64,000 nt of DNA from Halomicrobium sp. LC1Hm (GCF_009617995.1 NZ_CP044129.1:1178001-1242000), one strand, 5' to 3'. Positions 51,919 through 60,402 are shown, numbered from the stretch's first letter. Notes: a model not told the origin generated them from the letters alone. Numbers and translations are program-made.

Positions 51919-52923
51919 ATGGTGGACCGAACCGAACCACCGGAGCCGGCACGGCTCGTCGAGATCGTCGAAACGGAACCGGTCGACCGGGTGCGGGACG
52001 CACTGACGGCACTCGCCGCCGCGCCCCCGTCCGTTCGGAAGGACGCGGTACAGGCGCTCGGCGACCTCGCGGGCGACGCTCCGTCGCGCTTCGACGGGCT
52101 GGCTCCCGTCGTCGCCTCGTTTCTCACAGACGAGGAACGCGCGATACGGCTCACGACCGCGAAGCTGTTCGTCGCCGTCGCCGAGGCCGACCCCGACGCC
52201 GTCCTCGGGGCCGTCGACGCCCTCGGTGCTCGCCTCGCCGACGAGGACGAGTTCTACTACGTCCGTGCTCGCTCGGCCGAAGCGCTGGGGTACGCCGCTC
52301 TCGAATACCCCGACGCCGTCGCAGCGCCCGAGGTGCTCGCCGATCTGCGCGTCGGGCTCGCGTTCGACGAGCCCGAGGTCACGGCGAAACTCGCCAAGGC
52401 GCTGGCGTTCGTCGCGCTCGGCGACCCCGACCGACTCCGGCACCTCGTCGAACACCTCGGCGACCACCTCGACGCCGAGAGCGAACTCGTCAGGTACCAC
52501 GTCTGTACGGCGCTGGTCGCGACCGGCTGTGAGCACCCGGAGCGCCTGGCCGACGTTCGGGGGGCGCTCGCTGCGCGCCTGGACGACCCGAACCCGTACG
52601 TCCGGGGTCGCGCGGCGGAGGCGTTCGGCACCGCCGGGGCCGACGTGTTCGAAGACTACCCGACCGCCCGACTGCGGGCGCTTGCCGACGACGAGGAGTC
52701 GTTCGTCACAGAGCGTGGAGCGTTCGCGGCCGAGCGTGGCCGATCAGGCGATCGGCGCTCGGAGGAAAGCGATCTCGGAACGATCGCGTCGCTTCGCCGG
52801 ACGACCGGGTCGGTGATCGAAGAGTTGACGACCGCCGACGCCGTCGACGACTGTCCCCACTGTGGGGCTGCACTGCCCGAGTCGGGGCCGCCGATGTGTC
52901 CCCAGTGTGGCGCGCCGCGGTAG
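51919..52923 (+). CDS. HEAT-repeat protein with C-terminal zinc ribbon
   Basis: A 334-residue protein. About six helical HEAT-type repeats span residues ~20-250 (for example VRKDAVQALGDLAGDAP, YVRARSAEALGYAALEYP and YVRGRAAEAFGTAGADVF). A CPHCG/CPQCG ribbon closes the protein. The ATG at 51919 is chosen; the frame is open to 51730 but that part is Ser/Arg-rich and unlikely. It acts as a protein-binding scaffold, partner unknown. The stop lies just before the iron-box promoter. Confidence 0.8.
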   Translation: MVDRTEPPEPARLVEIVETEPVDRVRDALTALAAAPPSVRKDAVQALGDLAGDAPSRFDGLAPVVASFLTDEERAIRLTTAKLFVAVAEADPDAVLGAVDALGARLADEDEFYYVRARSAEALGYAALEYPDAVAAPEVLADLRVGLAFDEPEVTAKLAKALAFVALGDPDRLRHLVEHLGDHLDAESELVRYHVCTALVATGCEHPERLADVRGALAARLDDPNPYVRGRAAEAFGTAGADVFEDYPTARLRALADDEESFVTERGAFAAERGRSGDRRSEESDLGTIASLRRTTGSVIEELTTADAVDDCPHCGAALPESGPPMCPQCGAPR

Positions 52924-52976
52924 TTTCGGCTCGCCTAAAATCCACAACGCATATATATCGTTTAGGCTAGCCAAAA
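52924..52976 (+). promoter_or_regulatory. Promoter with two iron-box-like sites
   Basis: Site 1 (52924-52940) TTTCGGCTCGCCTAAAA and site 2 (52961-52976) TTTAGGCTAGCCAAAA are versions of one inverted repeat (TTTAGGC-AGCC-AAA). They bracket the TATA box ATATATAT (52951-52958), centred 25 bp before the ATG at 52980. This is the layout expected for a DtxR-type iron repressor (Idr/SirR) blocking a leaderless transcript. Confidence 0.72.
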
Positions 52977-52979
52977 TCT

Positions 52980-54170
52980 ATGGCGCGCAACTCGAACGAC
53001 GCGAACGGAGCGACCCGACGAGAGTACGTGTTGTCCGGTGGTTCTCTGGTGCTCGCCGGCCTGGTCGCAGGCTGTAGCGGTACCAGCAGCGACCGGTCGA
53101 CCGAGACAGCCACCCAGACGGACGCACAAACCGAGCCGAGCGACGGGGACGCGTACTCCGTCTCGATGGCCCCCGTTGGCGAAGTGACCTTCGACGCCGT
53201 CCCGGAGACGTGGGTTCCCTACGGCGGCGATTTCGCCGACATGGGCGTCGCGCTGGGCCAGGCCGACGGGATGGTCGGGATCGGGCAGTCCGGCGAGTAT
53301 CACACTGGCGTCTACGACGAGCTCCCTGGCGTCAGTGTCGACTTCGAGCGGATCGCCGCCAACGATCTCGTCGAGGCAGACATGTCCAGGGAACTGTTCT
53401 ACGAACTCGACAGCGACGTCCACGTCATCGACACGGGCATGCTGCGAAACTGGTTCGACTGGAGCGACGACGACATCGCCGAAATCCGGGAGAACGTCGG
53501 CCCGTTCTTCGGAAACATGATCTTCCGCCGGTCCGACGAGTGGCACGACTACCGGTACTACACGCTCTATCAGGCCTTCGAGAAGATGGCCGCGATGTTC
53601 CAGGAGCGGGCCCGTTTCGAGGCTTTCGAGACGCTCCACGAGGAGTTCCTGGCCGACCTGCAGTCCCAGCTGCCGCCGGCAGACGAGCGTCCGAGCGTCT
53701 TTCTCACCTACGAGGGAACGGACGAGCCGGAGACGTTCTCGCCGTACCGACTCAACGACGACGGCACGAGCAAGAAGCAGTGGAACGACCTCGGTGTCAG
53801 CGACGCACTCGCCGGAACGGGTGTCGAGAACCTGAGTACCGAGAACCGGGGCGAACTCGACTACGAGAACCTGCTCACCATCGATCCGGACGTGTTGCTG
53901 ATTCGCGGCCACGAGGAGAAGTCGGCGACCGAGTTCCGCGAAACCGTCCTGGGCTTCCTCCGTGAACATCCCGTCGGCGGGAAACTGACGGCGGTCGAGA
54001 ACGGTCGCGTCTACCGCGGTGGGCCGCTCCGACAGGGCCCGATTCAGAATCTGTTCCTCACCGAGCGGGCCGCCAAGCAACTGTACCCGGAGACGTTCGG
54101 GCGCGTCACCGACGATGCGGAGCTCTTCGACCGCCAGCGGGTCGCAGACATCGTCACCGGAGCGATCTGA
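52980..54170 (+). CDS. ABC-type iron/siderophore substrate-binding lipoprotein
   Basis: A 396-residue Tat lipoprotein: TRREYVLSG with the lipidated Cys32. The body has the two-lobe helical backbone pattern of class III binding proteins (MVGIGQSGEYHTGVYDELPG, DPDVLLIRGHEEKS and a final VYRGGPLRQGP). The iron-box promoter supports ferric-chelate uptake. No permease or ATPase gene follows, so it relies on components encoded elsewhere. The next gene starts 2 bp after the stop. Confidence 0.87.
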   Translation: MARNSNDANGATRREYVLSGGSLVLAGLVAGCSGTSSDRSTETATQTDAQTEPSDGDAYSVSMAPVGEVTFDAVPETWVPYGGDFADMGVALGQADGMVGIGQSGEYHTGVYDELPGVSVDFERIAANDLVEADMSRELFYELDSDVHVIDTGMLRNWFDWSDDDIAEIRENVGPFFGNMIFRRSDEWHDYRYYTLYQAFEKMAAMFQERARFEAFETLHEEFLADLQSQLPPADERPSVFLTYEGTDEPETFSPYRLNDDGTSKKQWNDLGVSDALAGTGVENLSTENRGELDYENLLTIDPDVLLIRGHEEKSATEFRETVLGFLREHPVGGKLTAVENGRVYRGGPLRQGPIQNLFLTERAAKQLYPETFGRVTDDAELFDRQRVADIVTGAI

Positions 54171-54172
54171 CG

Positions 54173-55099
54173 ATGGGCGAGACGACGCCTGCGAACGGAG
54201 CGACCGACCACGAGGTCGCGATCGTCGGCGGCGGCCCCGCGGGCTGTTCGGCCGGCGTGTTTACCGCCCGGTACGGCCTCGATACGGTCGTGTTCGACCG
54301 TGGACGGTCGTCGCTCCGGCGGTGCGCTCACCTCGAAAACTACCTCGGCTTCCCCGCCGGCATCGACATCGAGACGCTCTACGAGCTGTGCCACGACCAC
54401 GTCCGAGCGGCCGGCTGTGAGCTCCGTGCGGACCTCGTCGAGTCGGTCCAGCGCCGTGACGACGGCGGCTTCATCGTGGCACTCCAGTCCGGCGACCCGG
54501 TCACGACCGACCGAGTCGTCGCTGCGACGCGGTACGGCGGGGAGTATCTCCTGTCGCTGGACGAGGCGGCGATGGTGACGACCCGCGAGCACGACGGCGA
54601 GGTCCACGAGACCTTCGACGACTCCTATCCCGCGGCGGACGGGACGACGCCGATCGACGGGCTGTACGTCGCCTCGCCCTCCGAGGCGTCCCGGCAGGCA
54701 ATCGTCGCTGCCGGGCGGGGCGCGCGGACGGCCCTGAGCGTCGTCGAGGACGTTCGACGCGACCGCGGCGTTCCCGAGCCGGTGGTCGACCACTACGACT
54801 GGGTCCGTCGGCGCGCGGAACTCGACGAGGAGTGGGACGATCGGGACCGGTGGCGCGAGTGGTTCGCCCAGCAGCTTCCGGACGACCTCGACCCCGAATC
54901 GCCGGCACTGGCGTCCGTTCGCGAGTCCGAGATCGATCGGGTGTTCGAGAGCTACGTCGACGAAGACGAGATCGAGCGACGGCGCGAACGCGGCCAGGAA
55001 CGCCTCCTCGATCACGTCGACGACGATCTGATCGTCGAACGGGCCCGCGCCATCGAGGACCGAACCACGGCAGCGCACGTCGACGACAACCCACGGTGA
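54173..55099 (+). CDS. Thioredoxin-reductase-like flavoprotein lacking the NADPH domain
   Basis: A 308-residue protein. VAIVGGGPAGCSAGVFTARYG (residues ~15-35) is the FAD motif, then LENYLGFPAGID as in TrxR. The FAD domain ends with IDGLYVASPSEASRQ. The central NADPH domain and redox CxxC of TrxR are missing, and a helical acidic extension of ~100 residues follows. It is operonic with the iron-binding lipoprotein, so a ferric-chelate reductase or release role is plausible but unproven. Confidence 0.78.
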   Translation: MGETTPANGATDHEVAIVGGGPAGCSAGVFTARYGLDTVVFDRGRSSLRRCAHLENYLGFPAGIDIETLYELCHDHVRAAGCELRADLVESVQRRDDGGFIVALQSGDPVTTDRVVAATRYGGEYLLSLDEAAMVTTREHDGEVHETFDDSYPAADGTTPIDGLYVASPSEASRQAIVAAGRGARTALSVVEDVRRDRGVPEPVVDHYDWVRRRAELDEEWDDRDRWREWFAQQLPDDLDPESPALASVRESEIDRVFESYVDEDEIERRRERGQERLLDHVDDDLIVERARAIEDRTTAAHVDDNPR

Positions 55100-55106
55100 G
55101 AGACAG

Positions 55107-56015
55107 ATGATCGGGACGACACTCGCAGAGCTTCGAGAACGCGTGGAACGGCTCGCCACGGACGACGGCTCGTACCGCGTCGTCTGTGGTCGGACTGGCG
55201 AGCGACCGGTCCCCGTCGCGACACTCCGCTTCGACAGTCGCTCGACGGCCCGCCTCGCGGTCCGTGCGACCGAACAGTACCGGAGCACGCTTCGCACGTA
55301 CGATCCCCGGACGCCGCGATACGACCTGATCGTCTGCGAGGAGTCCGACCCGTTCGGCGACCGGGCGCTGCCTGGGGCTCCGCGTCCGGACACCGACGCC
55401 GCGGTGTCGTCGGTGTCCGACGCCCGCGATTCGAACGAGGGCAAGCAACGGCGCATCGAGTTCTGTCACCGGGTCGCCGCCGCCGTCTTCGAGGCGCTGT
55501 CCGACGGCCCGTACGACGATCTGGAGACCGCCGTCGTGGACGCGTACTTCGAACTCGCAGAGACTGTCGACGACCCGGACGACCTCTGTCTGTGCTTGCT
55601 GGAGTCACTCGCCGCCGAGTTCGACGCGCGACTGAGCCCCGACCAGCAGGCGGCACTGTTGACCGACGCGGCGTCGCAACTGACCCCCGTCGATCGGAGC
55701 GGGCAGCCGGTCGCCACGGCACTGGCGGCGCTCCAGCGTCGCGGCCTCGTCGGGGAGTTCAGCTGTCGCTCGACGTCGATCGACCGGGCGAACCGACGAC
55801 GGACCGTCCAGGTGACCCTCTCTGCGTACGCACTGTCGGTCCGGGACGGTCGACTGCCGGTGCTCCCGGTGGCGGTCGAGCTGTCGCGCCACCAGCCCGA
55901 GTGGTCACTGTCGGGGTTCCGCGTCGTCGACGCGGAGCGTGGCTGGCGTCTCGTCGTCGAACTCGGCGGCAGCGAGCCGATGTCGCTCTCGACCGTGCCA
56001 GTCCAGTCGCCGTAG
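55107..56015 (+). CDS. Hypothetical protein of the iron operon
   Basis: A 302-residue acidic protein starting 7 bp after the flavoprotein stop, so likely the last operon gene. The N-terminal ~100 residues carry ELRERVERLATDDGSYRVVC. The middle is helical with a CLCLLESLAAEF segment. No signal peptide, membrane span or known motif is seen. Function unknown. Confidence 0.7.
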   Translation: MIGTTLAELRERVERLATDDGSYRVVCGRTGERPVPVATLRFDSRSTARLAVRATEQYRSTLRTYDPRTPRYDLIVCEESDPFGDRALPGAPRPDTDAAVSSVSDARDSNEGKQRRIEFCHRVAAAVFEALSDGPYDDLETAVVDAYFELAETVDDPDDLCLCLLESLAAEFDARLSPDQQAALLTDAASQLTPVDRSGQPVATALAALQRRGLVGEFSCRSTSIDRANRRRTVQVTLSAYALSVRDGRLPVLPVAVELSRHQPEWSLSGFRVVDAERGWRLVVELGGSEPMSLSTVPVQSP

Positions 56016-56184
56016 CGTCCCGGACGGTCACCCGCTCCGCACCGACTGCGATCGGGCGTCGTTCTCAGTCGGCAGGAACGCCACTCCCGCTTGAAGGGGT
56101 CTCACACGGTAGTTACACGTAGATAGATCGGCGTCCCCGTTGTGCCCCACAGGACGCAGAAACGCACCAGCCAAACCCACACCA

Positions 56185-56487
56185 ATGTTACCGAACGTCA
56201 CCACCACGGTCATGGTCATCGTCCTCGTGATCAGCACGGTCATCTTCGGCGGGCTCATCGCGTATCTCGCGCACCGCGCCGCCCGCCGATCACACTCCCG
56301 ACCGATGCAGTTGTTCAGCGTCGGGTTCGCCATTCTGACGGCCGGTCTGGCGACCAGCGGCGTGCTCGCGGTGCTCTTTCGCCTCGACGCGAAGGAGGGA
56401 CTGCTGATTCAGGGCGTGTTCGTCCTCGTCGGCCTCGGCGTCCTCCTCCGGTCGATCTACATGCGCCGCCCGAACGTCGGCGTCTGA
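56185..56487 (+). CDS. Small membrane protein (DUF7521-like)
   Basis: A 100-residue protein with three membrane helices (8-28, 42-62 and 70-90), similar in layout to the protein at 29070: a first helix followed by YLAHRAARRSHSRPMQLFSVGFAI. Unlike that one, no HTH gene is adjacent. The ATG at 56185 is preferred over 56140. Confidence 0.68.
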   Translation: MLPNVTTTVMVIVLVISTVIFGGLIAYLAHRAARRSHSRPMQLFSVGFAILTAGLATSGVLAVLFRLDAKEGLLIQGVFVLVGLGVLLRSIYMRRPNVGV

Positions 56488-56577
56488 TGCCGTCGCCCGT
56501 CGCTGGCGACGCCCGACCTCGGGCGAACGAACGTCATCGGGTGAAGCTATAGCCCCGTTCACACCCTACAGTCACCT

Positions 56578-56814
56578 ATGGCCCACGAGTCCCAGACGGA
56601 CGCCGACAGACGCCTCGACGCCCGCGAGATCGACGGCGAACCGTTCGACGACATCATGAGTGCGCTCGGATCGCTCCCAGCGGACGAGACGCTGGTGCTC
56701 GTGAACAGCTTCGAACTCTCGCCGCTGTACGATGTCCTCGAAGAACGCGGGTTCGAGTACATTCTCCACAATCCGTCACCGGATCTGTGGGAGATGGAGA
56801 TAACACATGCATAA
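56578..56814 (+). CDS. DUF2249 protein
   Basis: A 78-residue TusA-like protein: RRLDAREIDGEPFDDIMSAL, then VLVNSFELSPLYDVLEERGF. It is the third DUF2249 copy in the window. A TATA-like CTATAGC lies ~30 bp upstream, and the operator-like palindrome is missing. It sits 175 bp upstream of the DGC gene, which does have one. Confidence 0.85.
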   Translation: MAHESQTDADRRLDAREIDGEPFDDIMSALGSLPADETLVLVNSFELSPLYDVLEERGFEYILHNPSPDLWEMEITHA

Positions 56815-56938
56815 ACGTCCTGTCTAGCTCGCGAGCTGCGGACTAAATTCTTCTTTATAGACAGCTGTCGGAATTCGGGTTTACTTTGCCCTCGTTTGGC
56901 AGTTCATTCTCCTCGCCGTCGTCGACCTGGCTCGGAGA

Positions 56939-56950
56939 CGAAGCCGTTCG
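56939..56950 (+). promoter_or_regulatory. CGAAG-NN-GTTCG operator upstream of the DGC-domain gene
   Basis: CGAAGCCGTTCG differs from the consensus by one base and starts exactly 51 nt before the ATG at 56990. It is followed by GGGACAAC, like the other sites. Confidence 0.62.
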
Positions 56951-56989
56951 GGACAACCACTTCCTCGAAGGGCACAAATTGTCCGACCG

Positions 56990-57370
56990 ATGACCGAAGA
57001 CTACGACGACCTGCCGCTGGTGTACTCGTGTTCCGGGTGTTCGAGTGCGGCCCAGATGGCCAACGACCTCGCCGTGCGACTCGACCGCGAGCGCGTGGCG
57101 GAGATGTCCTGTATCGCGGGCGTGGGTGCAGACGTCGACCCGCTCGTGGCGACGGCGACCGCCGGGCGACCGATGGTCGTGATCGACGGCTGTCCGCTGG
57201 AGTGTGCGCGCAACAGCCTCGAACGCCACGACGTGACCCCGGACCGTCACGTCAACCTCGCCAAACGCGGCGTGGCAAAGGAGCATCACACGGACTACGA
57301 CGACGATCAGGCCGAGCGGCTGTTCGAAGACCTCCGCGCGACGGTCGAAGAACTCACCACGACGGCCTGA
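56990..57370 (+). CDS. Putative zinc-binding DGC-domain protein
   Basis: A 126-residue protein. YSCSGCSSAAQMANDLAVRLD near the start and VVIDGCPLECARNSLE (the DGC motif) hold four conserved Cys. These proteins recur beside DUF2249 and respiration genes, and their activity is unknown. A palindrome 51 nt upstream links it to the coxA/norB island 27 kb away. Confidence 0.82.
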   Translation: MTEDYDDLPLVYSCSGCSSAAQMANDLAVRLDRERVAEMSCIAGVGADVDPLVATATAGRPMVVIDGCPLECARNSLERHDVTPDRHVNLAKRGVAKEHHTDYDDDQAERLFEDLRATVEELTTTA

Positions 57371-57464
57371 GCTACCGGCCGGCAGTGTCGAGTGCGCTTC
57401 GAGCCCGGCCGGTGCTCCGGCTCGATCCCGGTGCGTTGAAGCCGTCGCAGTCCCGGGTCCCGAT

Positions 57465-58175
57465 ATGCAGAGTCCCGAAGAGTGGACGGCGGCGGACGTA
57501 CGCGAGTTGCACGACGACCTCGTCTCGCTGTACGAACCGGTCGCACAGACCGAGGCACACGGTGCCGACGCCGACGCGGAGCCGGGCGAGGGCGTTCGAC
57601 AGCTGGTGACGACGATCCTCTCGCAAAACGTCGCCGACGAGAACACGCGCCGGGCATCGGAGTCGCTGTTCGAGACCTACGACGACTTTTCGGCCATCGA
57701 GGCGGCCGACCACGACGAGCTGGCCGAGACGATCCGCGTCGCCGGCCTCCCGGACCAGAAGGCGGCCCGCATCCAGCGTGCGCTGGCGGCGATCCGCGAG
57801 GAGACCGGCGGGGCCTACTCGCTGGCCTTCCTCGACGCGCTGCCGACAGCGGAGGCGAAGGCGTGGCTCACGGACATCAAAGGGGTGGGTCCCAAGACCG
57901 CCAGCGTCGTGCTGAACTTCCACTTCGGGAAGCCGACGATGGCCGTCGACACGCACGTCGAGCGCGTGTCCAAGCGATTCGGGCTCGTCCCCGAGGACGC
58001 GAGCAACGAGCGCGCCCACGACGTGCTCGACGCGGTCGTGCCGGACGAACTCACGTATCCGCTCCACGTCCTGCTCATCCGCCACGGGCGCACGCACTGC
58101 TCGGCGCGGAACCCGGACTGTGACAACCGGGTCTGTGAGCGGTACTGCGACTGTGACGGCTGTGGGGGCGACTGA
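57465..58175 (+). CDS. nth: Endonuclease III-like DNA glycosylase
   Basis: A 236-residue HhH-GPD base-excision enzyme for oxidised pyrimidines. The hairpin and catalytic Lys are in IKGVGPKTASVVL (Lys144), and the catalytic Asp is Asp162 in AVDTHVERV; the 18-residue spacing equals that of the E. coli enzyme. The [4Fe-4S] loop is altered: Cys-x6-Cys-x4-Cys-x3-Cys instead of x6-x2-x5, with extra Cys at the C-terminus. It is a functional enzyme by motif, with an unusual cluster geometry. Confidence 0.92.
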   Translation: MQSPEEWTAADVRELHDDLVSLYEPVAQTEAHGADADAEPGEGVRQLVTTILSQNVADENTRRASESLFETYDDFSAIEAADHDELAETIRVAGLPDQKAARIQRALAAIREETGGAYSLAFLDALPTAEAKAWLTDIKGVGPKTASVVLNFHFGKPTMAVDTHVERVSKRFGLVPEDASNERAHDVLDAVVPDELTYPLHVLLIRHGRTHCSARNPDCDNRVCERYCDCDGCGGD

Positions 58176-58251
58176 CGGCTGGGAGCTCCCGACCAACGGG
58201 AACAGTGGTCGCCGTTTATGGTCCGGGGACGAGTCTGTCCGAGTGAGAACA

Positions 58252-59139
58252 ATGTACGACACCGTTCTGGTTCCGACCGACGGCAGCGACCACGCGGAAC
58301 GGGCAGGAGCCCACGCCGCGTTCCTCGCGCGGGCGTTCGACGCGTCGATCCACCTCCTGAACGTCGTCGACCTCCAGGCGGCGGCCGGCCCGATGAACGC
58401 CGGTGGCGTCGACGAGGCCTACGTCGAGCGCCTCGAATCGGAAGGCGAAGCGACGATCGGGGCGCTCGAACCGATCTTCGAGGACGTCCCGGTCGAGACG
58501 GCCGTCGTCCGCGGCCGTCCCAGCGAGGCGATCCTCGACTACGCCGCGGAACACGACGTGGATCTGCTGGCGATGGGGACCCACGGTCGGACCGGTCTCA
58601 AACGGTACATCGCCGGGAGCGTCGTCGAACACGTCGTTCGTCACGCGACCGTCCCGGTCCTGACGACCCGGGCGGTCGAGACCAGCACCGTCGACGACGG
58701 CTACGACGAGATCGTGATCCCGACCGACGGGAGCGAGCCGGCGACGGCGGCGGTCGAGCACGGCCTGGCCATCGCCGAGCGGGCCGACGCCCGAGTCCAC
58801 GCGATCAACGTCGTCAACGTCGCGACGCTGTCTTCGGGGCCGGACCAGACCGCGCCGACGGAACTGTTAGCGGAGTTCACTGCCCGCGGCGAGCGTGCTA
58901 CCGAGGAGATCGCGACGGCCGCGGCCGAGCGCGGGCTCGACGCCACGACGACGGTCCGCAAGGGATTCCCGGCTCGGGACATCCTCGACTACGTCGAAGC
59001 GAACGACGCCGATCTGGTCGCCATGGGGACGGCGGGGCGAAGCGGCCTGAACCGCTTTCTCCTGGGCAGCACCACCGAGCGCGTCGTCCGCCACTCCCCG
59101 GTGCCGGTCTGTGCGGTCAACGCTCGGGACACGGAGTAA
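58252..59139 (+). CDS. Tandem universal stress protein
   Basis: A 295-residue protein of two UspA domains. Each starts with a VLVPTDGSDHAERA/IVIPTDGSEPATAA strand and ends in the ATP-binding loop GTHGRTGLKRYIAGSVVEHV or GTAGRSGLNRFLLGSTTERV. These G-x2-G-x9-G-S/T loops are intact in both halves. A TATA-like GTTTATGG (58214-58221) lies ~34 bp upstream. Confidence 0.92.
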   Translation: MYDTVLVPTDGSDHAERAGAHAAFLARAFDASIHLLNVVDLQAAAGPMNAGGVDEAYVERLESEGEATIGALEPIFEDVPVETAVVRGRPSEAILDYAAEHDVDLLAMGTHGRTGLKRYIAGSVVEHVVRHATVPVLTTRAVETSTVDDGYDEIVIPTDGSEPATAAVEHGLAIAERADARVHAINVVNVATLSSGPDQTAPTELLAEFTARGERATEEIATAAAERGLDATTTVRKGFPARDILDYVEANDADLVAMGTAGRSGLNRFLLGSTTERVVRHSPVPVCAVNARDTE

Positions 59140-59162
59140 GTGCCGACCCGCCCGACGCTCGA

Positions 59163-60206
59163 TCACAGGGCGTAGGCGAGGCGTTCGCCCACGTCCAGAC
59201 CGTTGCGAAGCGCCGCGTGGAGCCACGCCTCTCCGGCGACCCAGTCGCCGACCGGATAGAGCCCGTGCTCGTTGGCCGAGTCGACCGGGCCCGACTGGAC
59301 GCCCGCGTCCGGGAGCGCGTAGCGCCACCCCTGGTGGTCGGTCCAGTTCGGTTCTGTGAGTCGGTCGTCGCCGACGACGGCCGCGGTCAGTTCGGCCAGC
59401 TCGGCGACGTTGTCGGCCGGATCGCCGTCGTCGTTGTCGACTGACCACTCGGGGCTTGCCTGGACGACGAGCAGACTCTCCCCGTCGGGGACGTGGCCGC
59501 GCTTGCACTCCTCGCGAGCGATCCAGCCCACCTCGTGGTCGTCGTCGGTGTTGATGAGCGCGTAGTAGGGCCGGTCGAGTTCGAAATCGTAGTGCAGCAC
59601 GGCCGTCCAGATCGTCCGGTAGGACACGTCTTTCGCGGCTGCGGCCAGCCGTCCACGCACGGGGTGGTCCCACTCCGCGTCGTCGAGCAGCGCCGCGGTC
59701 TGGGGTGCCGGCGGGTTCAGCGCCAGCGCGTCGAAGGGGCCCCACTGCCGGCCGTCGGCGTCCGTCAGCTCCCACTGGTCGGTCTCCGGGAGCCGGCGAA
59801 CGGCCTCGACCCGCGTCCGGCGGTGGACGGTCGCGTCGGTCTCGGCGAACAGCCGCTTCGCGATCTGGGTGAGGCCGGACTCGTAGCTCCACCGGTGTTC
59901 GTCGGTGTCTCGTCCCTCGGAGACCGTTCCGTCCCCGTCGAAGGTGTCAATCGGCTCGGTCACGTCGACCCGTCCCGCCTCGCCCAGCGTCTCGCGGACG
60001 AGGTCCGCGACGCGCTCGTCGTCGGACTTCAGGTAGTTCGCGCCGTAGTCGTAGGTCAGCGAGCCGTGTCGCCGGGTCGCGGCCCGCCCGCAGACGCCGC
60101 CGGACTTTTCGAGGACCGTCAGATCCGCCGACGGGTGGGCTCCGTCGATCACGTAGCTGAGTGCCGCTGCGCCAGCGCCCGCGCCGACCACGCCAACATC
60201 GACCAT
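59163..60206 (-). CDS. Amine-oxidase/renalase-like FAD-dependent oxidoreductase
   Basis: A 347-residue flavoprotein. VGVVGAGAGAAALSYVI (residues ~4-20) is the FAD loop, then VLEKSGGVCGRAATRR as in renalase and amine oxidases. The C-terminal LYPVGDWVAGEAWLHAALRNG is the second FAD-binding block. The ATG at 60206 is chosen over an open frame extending into the MITE. The substrate is unknown. Confidence 0.85.
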   Translation of the reverse strand: MVDVGVVGAGAGAAALSYVIDGAHPSADLTVLEKSGGVCGRAATRRHGSLTYDYGANYLKSDDERVADLVRETLGEAGRVDVTEPIDTFDGDGTVSEGRDTDEHRWSYESGLTQIAKRLFAETDATVHRRTRVEAVRRLPETDQWELTDADGRQWGPFDALALNPPAPQTAALLDDAEWDHPVRGRLAAAAKDVSYRTIWTAVLHYDFELDRPYYALINTDDDHEVGWIAREECKRGHVPDGESLLVVQASPEWSVDNDDGDPADNVAELAELTAAVVGDDRLTEPNWTDHQGWRYALPDAGVQSGPVDSANEHGLYPVGDWVAGEAWLHAALRNGLDVGERLAYAL

Positions 60207-60318
60207 GCGGGTAGCAGGGCCACCAGGCAGATAAAACGGCGACCAACACAGTTGGATCGGTCGCGTTCGCGGCGGTGTCGCGACGCCTGATCCGGCCGAA
60301 ACCGGTGGTAGGGGCAGC

Positions 60319-60402
60319 TTATACTGCCGGCTGTACCTTCGTGAAGATCTTCGCCACCTCGGGGTGGCGAAATCGGTCACAGATTTACAGCCGGTAGTAT
60401 TA
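60319..60402. mobile_element. MITE-like palindromic element, family A copy 5, in a stop codon
   Basis: A 78-bp hairpin (60322-60399) is flanked by TTA (60319-60321 and 60400-60402). The right TTA is the TAA stop codon of the minus-strand ATP-grasp gene. Interior orientation matches copy 4. Confidence 0.85.

Noticed and set aside
56524..56535. CGAACGAACGTC upstream of the DUF2249 gene at 56578 as another operator
   Set aside because: Only one half site matches, the other arm is wrong, and the distance is 54 nt rather than 50-51.
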